Shown: in pieces, positions 7,407 through 13,443 of the stretch
Layout: every line of letters starts with the position of its first letter
Position numbering within the stretch: position 1 is the stretch's first letter
Source of the DNA: a virus
IMG/VR virus record: IMGVR_UViG_3300005253_003518
Span: 1 to 36,229 of that record
Direction: 5' to 3' (one strand)
Length of the DNA: 36,229 nt
Notes under the pieces: generated by a model
The model's input: the letters and a program-made list of their open reading frames with translations, nothing else
What the model was told of the DNA's origin: nothing
The model's database searches: none
Program-made: the position numbers and the translations under genes

Positions 7407-7433
7407 GACGTAAATGGGAAATTACCCAATAAA
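7405..7433 (+). promoter_or_regulatory. Rightward early promoter (PR-like)
   Basis: A -35 box TTGACG (7405-7410) is followed after 17 bases by AATAAA (7428-7433). The spacer is filled by the operator at 7413-7430, the same geometry as the left promoter. RNA is predicted to start at about 7440, one or two bases before the ATG at 7442, so the message may be leaderless. Confidence 0.7.
7413..7430. promoter_or_regulatory. Repressor operator, right pair, copy 2
   Basis: The 18-mer AATGGGAAATTACCCAAT lies between the -35 and -10 boxes of the right promoter, 24 bp centre to centre from its partner. Confidence 0.78.
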
Positions 7434-7441
7434 GCGTAGCT

Positions 7442-7651
7442 ATGAGCTACAAAACTATCCTCACTGAACTTGAAGCATATTGCGGAAAGACCGGCCTTAA
7501 GCCGTCGACGGTCTGCGTTCGCGCGTTGAACGACAGTCGATATGTCACTCGGCATCTGCGTCGTATCGCTGCCTTGGATAAAGACGCTCAAAAAATCAGG
7601 AACTATATGGCCGCTCATCCGGCCCCAGAAGCACAAGAGGACGCAGCATGA
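7442..7651 (+). CDS. Small protein in Cro position
   Basis: A 69-aa protein, the first gene of the rightward early operon. It is helical, with a central segment LKPSTVCVRALNDSRYVTRH that could be a helix-turn-helix, though the match is not clear. Its position, divergent from the repressor with operators between, is that of a Cro-type regulator. No ribosome site is visible before the ATG, which fits a leaderless transcript from the promoter at 7405-7433. Its stop overlaps the next short frame (ATGA). Confidence 0.7.
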   Translation: MSYKTILTELEAYCGKTGLKPSTVCVRALNDSRYVTRHLRRIAALDKDAQKIRNYMAAHPAPEAQEDAA

Positions 7652-7761
7652 CTGTCGCGGCTTCTCGTTCTTTTCTCCACTCTGAACCACTGAACTCTTC
7701 ACGGTTCAAAGATTGCTCAGAATGGCCCTTTCACCAAGAAAACAGGGTTTCCCATGCGTAA
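7648..7761 (+). CDS. Possible 37-aa small ORF bridging two genes
   Basis: This short open frame starts in an ATGA overlap with the previous stop and ends 7 bases after the next ATG at 7754, so it would couple translation of its neighbours. The product (MTVAASRSFLHSEPLNSSRF...) has no recognisable feature. Without it there would be a 100-base gap in an otherwise tightly packed operon. It could equally be a non-coding leader. Confidence 0.35.
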   Translation: MTVAASRSFLHSEPLNSSRFKDCSEWPFHQENRVSHA

Positions 7762-8176
7762 TGTTTATGAAGGTGCTGCCATCCGATCGCTCTATCGTCA
7801 GTTGGTCGATGATTTCGGCGGGTTTGATGCGGCTGCGACCTTTCTCAAATGTTCCAAGGGCACATTGTCAAAACAGTGCCACGGTGACGCGGCCATTGGA
7901 CCAGAGCATTTTGGTGCGCTGGAAGACGCGGTAGGGCGCTGGCCCATCACGCGGCTGCTGTTTGGGCGGCTGGCTGACGGCGGCTTTTCTGTCTCGCTGA
8001 GCCGTCAGGCGCAAGACACCCTGCGCGAGGCCGCTGATCTGACGCCCGCAATCTTCGCGCTGCTGATCAACGGCGATGCGGGGCCGATCCTGAAAGAGGG
8101 GCCCGAAGCGATCGCGGCCCTGGCAGATCTTCTGCGCGCGGTCGACGCTGATCCGGCAGAGGGCAGGGGCCAATGA
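7754..8176 (+). CDS. CII-like helix-turn-helix regulator candidate
   Basis: A 140-aa protein. Residues 20-62 (FGGFDAAATFLKCSKGTLSK followed by a GALEDAVGRWP helix) resemble the lambda-repressor-like DNA-binding fold found in phage CII-type and related early regulators. The C-terminal half is helical (LTPAIFALLINGD, ALADLLRAVDADP). A weak AGGG precedes the ATG. It is the second or third gene after the right promoter, the usual place for an early regulator. The regulatory role is inferred from fold pattern and position. Confidence 0.65.
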   Translation: MRNVYEGAAIRSLYRQLVDDFGGFDAAATFLKCSKGTLSKQCHGDAAIGPEHFGALEDAVGRWPITRLLFGRLADGGFSVSLSRQAQDTLREAADLTPAIFALLINGDAGPILKEGPEAIAALADLLRAVDADPAEGRGQ

Positions 8177-8451
8177 CACCACGTGGCCACGCTATCGCTT
8201 TTCGTATCTGGCAATTATGCAAGCCGCTGGGGTGGGATTGTACCCAATCGGAGATCGCAGATGCCTTGGGAGAACCGGTCGGGACTGTACGGAATGTAAT
8301 TAAGCTGAAAAACTGGGGCGGGCGTTTGCGTGGCACCAATGCGCAGTATCGCAGTACAGGGGGTAATTCATATGCCATCGCTGCTGATAACGCCTTGGAT
8401 GGTTACAGCAATCACCGGGTGGTCGAGCAGCTGATCGGCGGTGCGCTGTGA
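8173..8451 (+). CDS. Small helix-turn-helix phage protein
   Basis: A 92-aa protein. Residues 20-55 form a winged-helix type pattern (WDCTQSEIADALGEPVGTVR, then NVIKLKNWGGRLRG). I associate this layout with early regions of Rhodobacteraceae phages. The ATG overlaps the previous stop (ATGA). An operator-like 18-mer lies inside the gene at 8231-8248. The protein probably binds DNA; its target is unknown. Confidence 0.7.
   Translation: MTPRGHAIAFRIWQLCKPLGWDCTQSEIADALGEPVGTVRNVIKLKNWGGRLRGTNAQYRSTGGNSYAIAADNALDGYSNHRVVEQLIGGAL
8231..8248. promoter_or_regulatory. Operator-like 18-mer inside a coding region
   Basis: GGTGGGATTGTACCCAAT matches the four-copy operator pattern AWTGGGWWATWRCCCAWT at 14 of 18 positions, with both GGG and CCCAAT cores intact and correctly spaced. 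It could be a secondary repressor site or chance. Confidence 0.35.
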
Positions 8452-8642
8452 GCGTCGGCACATCATACAAGATTGGACGGGCGGATGCCTTGGGGCGGTT
8501 TGGCAGTAGCGACCTCACAGCGCGACCCTCGGCCATAAGGCGCGGCAGAGTTGTCCGACTCCTCGCCGCGCCTGCTATTTTGGCGAGAGAGCGTTCTGCT
8601 GTGCGCCTTTTCCCATCAGCATCTTTGACGATCGGACGCTGA
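8448..8642 (+). CDS. Possible small arginine-rich protein
   Basis: A 64-aa frame starting with GTG in a GTGA overlap with the previous gene and ending 4 bases before the methyltransferase ATG. It is Arg-rich (RARPSAIRRGRVVRLL-like composition), with several codons rare in this region (ATA, AGG, AGA). The fit between neighbours favours a gene; the composition argues against it. No domain is visible. Confidence 0.38.
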   Translation: MSVGTSYKIGRADALGRFGSSDLTARPSAIRRGRVVRLLAAPAILARERSAVRLFPSASLTIGR

Positions 8643-8646
8643 ACTG

Positions 8647-9375
8647 ATGTGCATTGAGCGTGATATCACCATCGGCGTCTGCCGCCTGATCCAGGGCGAT
8701 GCACGGGCAGTGTTGCCGGCGTTGGATTTGCAGGCTGACCTGTGTGTCACTGATCCACCCTACGCGCTGTCCTCTGGCGGGTCTCGTCCTGGTGCCATGG
8801 GCGGCAAGTTTTCCAGCGATGTCTATGACAACTCTGGACTGCTGATGGATGTGGTCGGCTGGCATGAAATAGGCGGCCCGATCTATCGCGCACTGAAGCC
8901 TGATGCCGACTGCTACGTCATGTCCGACGATAGCAATCTGTTCAGCGCACATGGTGGTTTCATCGGAGCTGGGTTCAAGTTTCACGCGCTGCTGGTCTGG
9001 GATAAGATCGTCCCGAACCGGACGCGGTACTACATGAAAGACAGTGAATTCACATTGTACCTGTGGAAAGGCCGTGCTGTCGATATTCGCCACGGTGGCA
9101 GTAAGCGGGTCGTACGCTTGGCGCGGCCCGATGGGGCCGTCCACCCAACGCAGAAGCCTGTTGAGCTGATGCAACTTTATATCGAGAACTCATCGCTGCC
9201 TGGGCAACTGGTACTGGACCCGTTCATGGGGTCGGGCACCACATTGGTTGCGGCGATCCAAGCGGGCCGCCGGGTGATCGGGATCGAGAAATCACCAAAG
9301 CATTTTGAAGCGGCCTGTGCGCGTGTGCGGGCTGCTGTTAGCGGCGAAATCCAAAATATGGAGCATGTGATATGA
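8647..9375 (+). CDS. DNA methyltransferase, beta-class amino-methyltransferase
   Basis: A 242-aa enzyme that would transfer a methyl group from S-adenosylmethionine to adenine N6 or cytosine N4 in DNA. The catalytic motif IV is DPPY at residues 36-39. The SAM-binding motif I is FMGSGTT at 193-199, preceded by a HPTQKPVELM segment. Motif IV before motif I is the beta-class order, as in CcrM and many phage orphan enzymes. There is no neighbouring restriction endonuclease, so it probably protects phage DNA or regulates genes. Its target sequence cannot be read from the protein. It overlaps the next gene by 4 bases. Confidence 0.92.
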   Translation: MCIERDITIGVCRLIQGDARAVLPALDLQADLCVTDPPYALSSGGSRPGAMGGKFSSDVYDNSGLLMDVVGWHEIGGPIYRALKPDADCYVMSDDSNLFSAHGGFIGAGFKFHALLVWDKIVPNRTRYYMKDSEFTLYLWKGRAVDIRHGGSKRVVRLARPDGAVHPTQKPVELMQLYIENSSLPGQLVLDPFMGSGTTLVAAIQAGRRVIGIEKSPKHFEAACARVRAAVSGEIQNMEHVI

Positions 9376-10265
9376 GCGTGATTGAACAGCTTGAAGGCTT
9401 GCGTAACAAGCGGGCCGATTCCTTGGTAGCTTTGCAGGCAGATGCCGCGAATTTAGCTAAAGCGGTCAAACAGGTCGACGATGCGGTGCTTTTCTTGCGT
9501 GGTGCTAGTGATGATCTGGGTCGGATCGGGTTTGCCCCTGAAATAGCTTTTGGTGACGGCGGAAAAGTCTCGGTAACTTTCATGTTGCCGGCTGTGGTTT
9601 CATCACCTGATGACGTGACAGCGAATGGGCCGGATCCTGTAGCCGAAATCTTGCAGGAAACGACCGCTCAGAATGAGAGCGCTGCGCCCCCAATTGCCGA
9701 TATGGACGCGTCTCCGGCTGTCGCTGAACCTGAGTATAAGGTCGGGCGATGGACCGATGAAGAACTTCGGATGGTCACGGCTGCAGTTGCGAACGGCAAA
9801 ACCTGTAAGGAAATCTCGGTTGTCTTAAATCGCAGCGAAATCGGGGTTGGCATGAAGATGCAAGCCATCGCGCGTAAAGACGCTGTGCCGCTCGTCAAAA
9901 AGGCTGACAAGCCCGCAGCCGACAAGGTACCTAAGTCTGCCGTTAAACCCATGCAGGATGAGGTTAAGCAAAAGAAACGCGCAGACAGTGTGCCCAAAGT
10001 TTCGGAACAATCGCTGTCCAGCGAGGATCGCGCTGTAAACACACATTTGGACGCAGTTGGGTATAGTGGCGGCTGGTCGAAAATTAAAGATTTTGAGGTG
10101 TTGGCGGGTCTTGTGAAGGGCAAAGCTGCGGCGTTGGTTGCGGATGAAATGGGTGTGGAGACCGGCGACGTGGTTACCCGGTTTCGGGCGTTGAATACCA
10201 AGGTCGGCGATATGGGGCATCAAACCCGACTGCTGCGGATATTGCGGATGCGGGCAGGGGTCTGA
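9372..10265 (+). CDS. Myb/GcrA-like helix-turn-helix protein, unknown role
   Basis: A 297-aa protein. Residues 1-45 form a likely coiled coil, and about 75-120 is an acidic linker. Residues 124-169 (GRWTDEELRMVTAAVANGKT, then CKEISVVLNRS) look like a Myb/SANT or GcrA-type helix-turn-helix. A Lys-rich linker (170-215) leads to a C-terminal domain (216-297) with a second helix-turn-helix-like pattern (VKGKAAALVADEMGVETGD). It is coupled to the methyltransferase by an ATGA overlap. DNA binding is likely. A link to methylated sites, as with GcrA and CcrM in Caulobacter, is speculation from the adjacency. Confidence 0.65.
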   Translation: MSVIEQLEGLRNKRADSLVALQADAANLAKAVKQVDDAVLFLRGASDDLGRIGFAPEIAFGDGGKVSVTFMLPAVVSSPDDVTANGPDPVAEILQETTAQNESAAPPIADMDASPAVAEPEYKVGRWTDEELRMVTAAVANGKTCKEISVVLNRSEIGVGMKMQAIARKDAVPLVKKADKPAADKVPKSAVKPMQDEVKQKKRADSVPKVSEQSLSSEDRAVNTHLDAVGYSGGWSKIKDFEVLAGLVKGKAAALVADEMGVETGDVVTRFRALNTKVGDMGHQTRLLRILRMRAGV

Positions 10266-10267
10266 TC

Positions 10268-10912
10268 GTGCCGATTATTGCTTCATCTGGGCGGCTCGCA
10301 CTAATTGATACGTCAGATATCGAAGAATACCCGCTCACGCGGGATGATCGTCTGAACAGCCATTTCTTCATGGTATGGGAGCGACGGCGCTGGTTGAACT
10401 CAGACATGCGTTTAAAAGGTCGGGCGGAATGCCGTGCGCTATATTTCGATCTGATCAATATAGCATGCGACCAGTCGCCCGTCGGCACCATACCAAACGA
10501 TATGGAAGTGTTGGCAAAGCTTCTGATGATTTCAGAATCCGAGTTAAAGACCCTGTGTCAGCTTGAATACGGGCCGCTACATAAGTGGCGACCGTGTCGC
10601 TGCGGTGACGAGGTGCGCCTGATGCATCCTGTCGTCCTGGACATGCTGATTGAGGCGGTTTCGCGTAAAGAAGACAATCGCGCCAAGATGGAAGCGGCGA
10701 ACACCGTGAAGCGTGTGCAGCGTCTGAGGTCTACTGTGGCTGGGCTTCATACGGACCTAAGCAAGAACGACGCAGCTGTAAAATGGATGGATGAATGGCT
10801 GGTGAAGCAGGCCGTCGGCTATCGGAATACCAGCTGGGTCGAGCAAGCAATCATGGCTTGGTCAGACCATCGGATGGACCTTCAACGTGTGCCGCGTCGG
10901 GGGGCAATGTGA
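10268..10912 (+). CDS. DUF1376-like replication-region protein
   Basis: A 214-aa protein starting with GTG after an AGGGG ribosome site. Residues 30-90 (HFFMVWERRRWLNSDMRLKG, then ECRALYFDLINIACDQSPVG) follow the pattern of DUF1376-type proteins, which sit in the position of the replication initiator or lambda O-like protein in many phages. A Cys pair (PCRCG) lies near residue 112. The C terminus is basic and helical. The gene is followed at once by a repeat cluster, as expected if it binds an origin. The initiator role is inferred. Confidence 0.6.
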   Translation: MPIIASSGRLALIDTSDIEEYPLTRDDRLNSHFFMVWERRRWLNSDMRLKGRAECRALYFDLINIACDQSPVGTIPNDMEVLAKLLMISESELKTLCQLEYGPLHKWRPCRCGDEVRLMHPVVLDMLIEAVSRKEDNRAKMEAANTVKRVQRLRSTVAGLHTDLSKNDAAVKWMDEWLVKQAVGYRNTSWVEQAIMAWSDHRMDLQRVPRRGAM

Positions 10913-11097
10913 TGACTGTCACAGACTGTCCACAGGACACTTTCAAGACATTTACAGGACAGTTCAAGGACACTCTTTTGGGATTGTTCAAGCAATTCAA
11001 CGGTTTCGCAACTCTGTCCTCAAGTGTCCTACACGACAGGGACATAGACAGAGACATAACAGAGAAAAAGGCACAGCTGCGACGGTACGGGTGTTGA
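10912..11097 (+). CDS. Possible small protein over the origin-like repeats
   Basis: A 61-aa frame starting in a TGATG overlap with the DUF1376-like gene. The product has FK/FN-type repeats (DTFKTFTGQFKDTL and GLFKQFNGF) that simply reflect the DNA repeats TTCAAG and GGACA beneath it. Its coding status is uncertain; the repeats may be the real functional element. Confidence 0.4.
   Translation: MTVTDCPQDTFKTFTGQFKDTLLGLFKQFNGFATLSSSVLHDRDIDRDITEKKAQLRRYGC
10927..11044. repeat. GGACA/TTCAAG repeat cluster, candidate replication origin
   Basis: Within 118 bases the pentamer GGACA or its complement TGTCC occurs seven times (10927, 10935, 10957, 10968, 11015, 11025, 11040), where about 0.2 would be expected by chance. 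TTCAAG occurs at 10942, 10963 and 10987. The cluster follows the replication-type gene, as lambda's iterons lie within its O gene. Confidence 0.5.
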
Positions 11098-11130
11098 GAC
11101 GGGATTAGGCTGAGAAAAAGGGGAATGGCG

Positions 11131-11724
11131 ATGGATGGTGATACGGTAGAAACAAAACGCGACCGGGTACGCAGGTTGCTGCTTAATCCCCTTAAGGCTG
11201 ACGGGTTTCGGTTTGCAAAGGGTGTGAAGGCTGAAGATGCTCAGACGCGGCTTGATCGGATGGCAGATGATTTGGCTTATTTGAATGATGATGGGCTGAT
11301 TGCGCTGCGCATATCACTTCGAACCAAAGGCGAAGGAAGTGCGCGTTGCTTCTGGCCGATGCCGGCGACTGTGTTGGGATTGGCTGAAAGCTTCCAGCGT
11401 CGACCTCTTGATGAGCTACCGCAATTGCTGCGATGGTTTGCATCAGCGGCTGGCGGTGCCGCGCTGCTGGGAGATCGACTGGTTGCCGAGTATTGGTTCT
11501 GGACCATGCATAAGCGGCCCCCTGTGAAGCCGATGGATAAGAAGATCGTTGCGGATAAAGCAGCCGATTGGCGGCGCAGGGTCGAGTTGGCAGAAGATCG
11601 TATCCAGCGCGGTCGCACTATCCCTGATGATGACGTTCAATGGCTTGAGTGGTACCGCGGTAAGGTGACCTATGTTGAGGGGCTGGTTGGAAACCGTGCC
11701 GGTGTGACGGAGGATGCTGCATGA
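11131..11724 (+). CDS. Conserved phage protein of unknown function
   Basis: A 197-aa protein, largely helical and rich in charged residues. The ATG at 11131 is chosen because the AAGGGGA ribosome site is 6 bases before it; the ATG two codons earlier (11125) would be too close. A basic N terminus (KRDRVRRLLLNPLKADGFRF) and an FASAAGGAALLGDRLVAEYW segment are visible, but no family is recognised. Its place between the replication gene and another unknown suggests a role in replication or recombination, which is inference. Confidence 0.7.
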   Translation: MDGDTVETKRDRVRRLLLNPLKADGFRFAKGVKAEDAQTRLDRMADDLAYLNDDGLIALRISLRTKGEGSARCFWPMPATVLGLAESFQRRPLDELPQLLRWFASAAGGAALLGDRLVAEYWFWTMHKRPPVKPMDKKIVADKAADWRRRVELAEDRIQRGRTIPDDDVQWLEWYRGKVTYVEGLVGNRAGVTEDAA

Positions 11725-12437
11725 TGGTGCACCGCGCGTTTCAATCGGGCCGTCGCATGGGCAAGACGATGGTAGCTCAGACGTCACCGGATGGCCTTGG
11801 GCGCATGCGCAGACCGATCAGCATCCAGTCGTTGTTGGAATGGGCTTTTGCCGATGAGTGCGCCTCGATTGACTTTGAAGACGAGGGCACGTTGGCGGCG
11901 GGGTATGGTGCTGTTGGGAATGCCTATCTGATGGCACAGCGTGGCGCGCTTGGCTGTCGGGTTGATGGCGGTGGTCGATCGTTACCTGATCACGATGCGG
12001 ATCTGGTCGCTGCTGCTGTCGCCGTGTTGCCCGAAGGCTGCGGCGGTCGGCGTATGGCCGTACAGATTGCAGAAATGGCACGGGCTCGGGCGGTACCAGA
12101 TGCGTTCGTAGGTGCGGAGCCGCGGTGCGAGCCGAAAGGCTGGCGTATCAATCAGTTCGGCCGAAAAGCCGAAACAGATAGTATTGGGTTCGAGATTGAT
12201 TCTTCTGGTTTACGACCACGGCGCCACGATGTGCGCATCTGTCCGGTAGTCTACCGCCCAGATGGTCAGCAGGTTGCAGCTGCTCGTCGCAATTATTTGC
12301 AGTGGTGGTCTGCATTAAGTGAGTTGCGTATCACCTTTGAAATACATGAAAATCTATCTAGATGGGTGGTAAGTGACAGGATGCCAGCACAACAGCCTTG
12401 GAAGAAAGTTGTTGCGCCTCAGGTCTGCCCCCCCTAG
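11721..12437 (+). CDS. Conserved phage protein of unknown function
   Basis: A 238-aa protein, coupled to the previous gene by ATGA. The middle region (ISIQSLLEWAFADECASIDF and a DADLVAAAVAVLPEGCGGRR segment) looks like a conserved Rhodobacteraceae prophage protein. The C-terminal part (RNYLQWWSALSELRITFEIH) is more aromatic. No catalytic motif is clear. It is the last gene of the early operon before a hairpin and the packaging genes, the place where late regulators sit in other phages, but there is no sequence evidence for that. Confidence 0.65.
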   Translation: MMVHRAFQSGRRMGKTMVAQTSPDGLGRMRRPISIQSLLEWAFADECASIDFEDEGTLAAGYGAVGNAYLMAQRGALGCRVDGGGRSLPDHDADLVAAAVAVLPEGCGGRRMAVQIAEMARARAVPDAFVGAEPRCEPKGWRINQFGRKAETDSIGFEIDSSGLRPRRHDVRICPVVYRPDGQQVAAARRNYLQWWSALSELRITFEIHENLSRWVVSDRMPAQQPWKKVVAPQVCPP

Positions 12438-12459
12438 ACATGGTGCCAACAACGCTTCT

Positions 12460-12489
12460 GCGCCCGGACGGTAAACCCGCTCCGGGCGC
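12460..12489 (+). terminator. Hairpin at the early/late boundary
   Basis: Perfect 9-bp stem GCGCCCGGA (12460-12468) / TCCGGGCGC (12481-12489) with a 12-base loop, followed by a modest T-containing stretch (TTTGCGTTT). It separates the early operon from the HNH/terminase genes. The weak T tract means it may be an antitermination target or attenuator rather than a full terminator. Confidence 0.55.
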
Positions 12490-12519
12490 TTTGCGTTTGG
12501 CCAAGCGGTAGGGGGATAA

Positions 12520-12873
12520 ATGGGTAAGCTTAGACAGTTGCCTGATCGCCTTCATCGTGTTGCTCCAAGTCTTGGGTACCTAGTACCGCAGACGCGTGCT
12601 GATCAAAGCAGGGAAAGAGATAAGCGACTGGCGTGGCGTGGCTGGTATAAGACCGCACGTTGGCAACGGTTGCGCTGGTCGGTTCTGGTACGGGACTGCT
12701 TTACCTGTCGCATGTGCAGCATTGTTAAATCCGACACGTCGCAGCTGGTAGCAGACCACACGATCAGACACGGCGGCGATGCGGCGTTGTTCTGGGATGA
12801 GCGGAATCTGCAATGCCTTTGTTCAACGTGCCATAATAGTCACAAACAGCGTGCCGAACGATCGGCATCATAA
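12520..12873 (+). CDS. HNH endonuclease
   Basis: A 117-aa nuclease. The Cys63/Cys66 (CRMC) and Cys101/Cys104 (CSTC) pairs would bind structural zinc. The HNH residues are Asp79-His80 (ADH), Asn96 and His105, ending in CHNSHK. A GGGGG ribosome site precedes the ATG. In HK97-type phages an HNH protein encoded beside the terminase works with the large terminase in cutting at cos. The gene order HNH, small terminase, large terminase here supports that role. Confidence 0.93.
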   Translation: MGKLRQLPDRLHRVAPSLGYLVPQTRADQSRERDKRLAWRGWYKTARWQRLRWSVLVRDCFTCRMCSIVKSDTSQLVADHTIRHGGDAALFWDERNLQCLCSTCHNSHKQRAERSAS

Positions 12874-12963
12874 CCAGTCGCTGGAAAGGGAGGGGGGGTC
12901 CAATCCCTACAGCCTGATCCAGACCTAGACCGGCTCCTTCCCTCACGCGGAGAATTTTTTTCG
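12874..12963. other. Non-coding gap, candidate cos region
   Basis: Ninety bases between the HNH gene and the small terminase with no open frame of note. It holds purine-rich GGGAGGGGGGG, a GATCCAGACC segment and the ribosome site of the next gene (GGAGA). In cos-type phages with this gene order the packaging site usually lies here. There is no direct sequence proof. Confidence 0.35.
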
Positions 12964-13443
12964 GTGGATGAACTTTTTGACCTCTTTGGTAACCCATCTC
13001 AGCCTGGTCTCGGGCAGAAAGGGCGACCAAGATATCAGGCAACCGATAAAGATCGTAATAAAGTCAAGATGTTACTGGCTTTGGGCTGGGGCAATCAGCG
13101 TATCGCCAACGCCTTGGATGTGTCTCTGGCCACGCTGAAACGCTATTTTAGAGCCGATCTGAAAATACGGGACGTGATGCGAGACCGTCTGGTTGCGCGT
13201 CAATTTGAAATCGCACTTGAGCAGGCGAACGCGGGCAACATGACTGCGCTCAAACTCCTAGATCAAATGATGGACAAAAACGATCGCATGTATGCCGAGC
13301 GCAGACTTGAGCGTGCGCAGACCGATGATGATCCCAAAGAAAAACTCGGTAAGAAGCAACGCGCTGCGATGGAAGCAGAAGAAGCTGCTGGAAGTCCCGC
13401 CTGGGGAGATGATCTTCAGTTTGGTGACGGGCAAACGCACTAA
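12964..13443 (+). CDS. terS: Terminase small subunit
   Basis: A 159-aa protein starting with GTG after GGAGA. Residues 30-62 (DRNKVKMLLALGWGNQRIAN followed by ALDVSLATLKRYF) are the helix-turn-helix that binds the packaging site. A central helical segment (QFEIALEQANAGNMTALKLL) would oligomerise, and a Lys/Glu-rich tail contacts the large subunit in relatives. It overlaps the large terminase gene (TAATG). The family is judged from pattern and from adjacency to a clear large terminase. Confidence 0.88.
   Translation: MDELFDLFGNPSQPGLGQKGRPRYQATDKDRNKVKMLLALGWGNQRIANALDVSLATLKRYFRADLKIRDVMRDRLVARQFEIALEQANAGNMTALKLLDQMMDKNDRMYAERRLERAQTDDDPKEKLGKKQRAAMEAEEAAGSPAWGDDLQFGDGQTH

Noticed and set aside
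8575-9174. 199-codon minus-strand frame over the methyltransferase gene
   Set aside because: The methyltransferase has both catalytic motifs in the right order; the antisense frame shows no features.
12490-12520. tRNA-like GGCCAAGCGGTAGGG segment
   Set aside because: It resembles a tRNA D-loop, but no acceptor stem, anticodon arm or T arm can be folded around it, and it leads into the HNH ribosome site.
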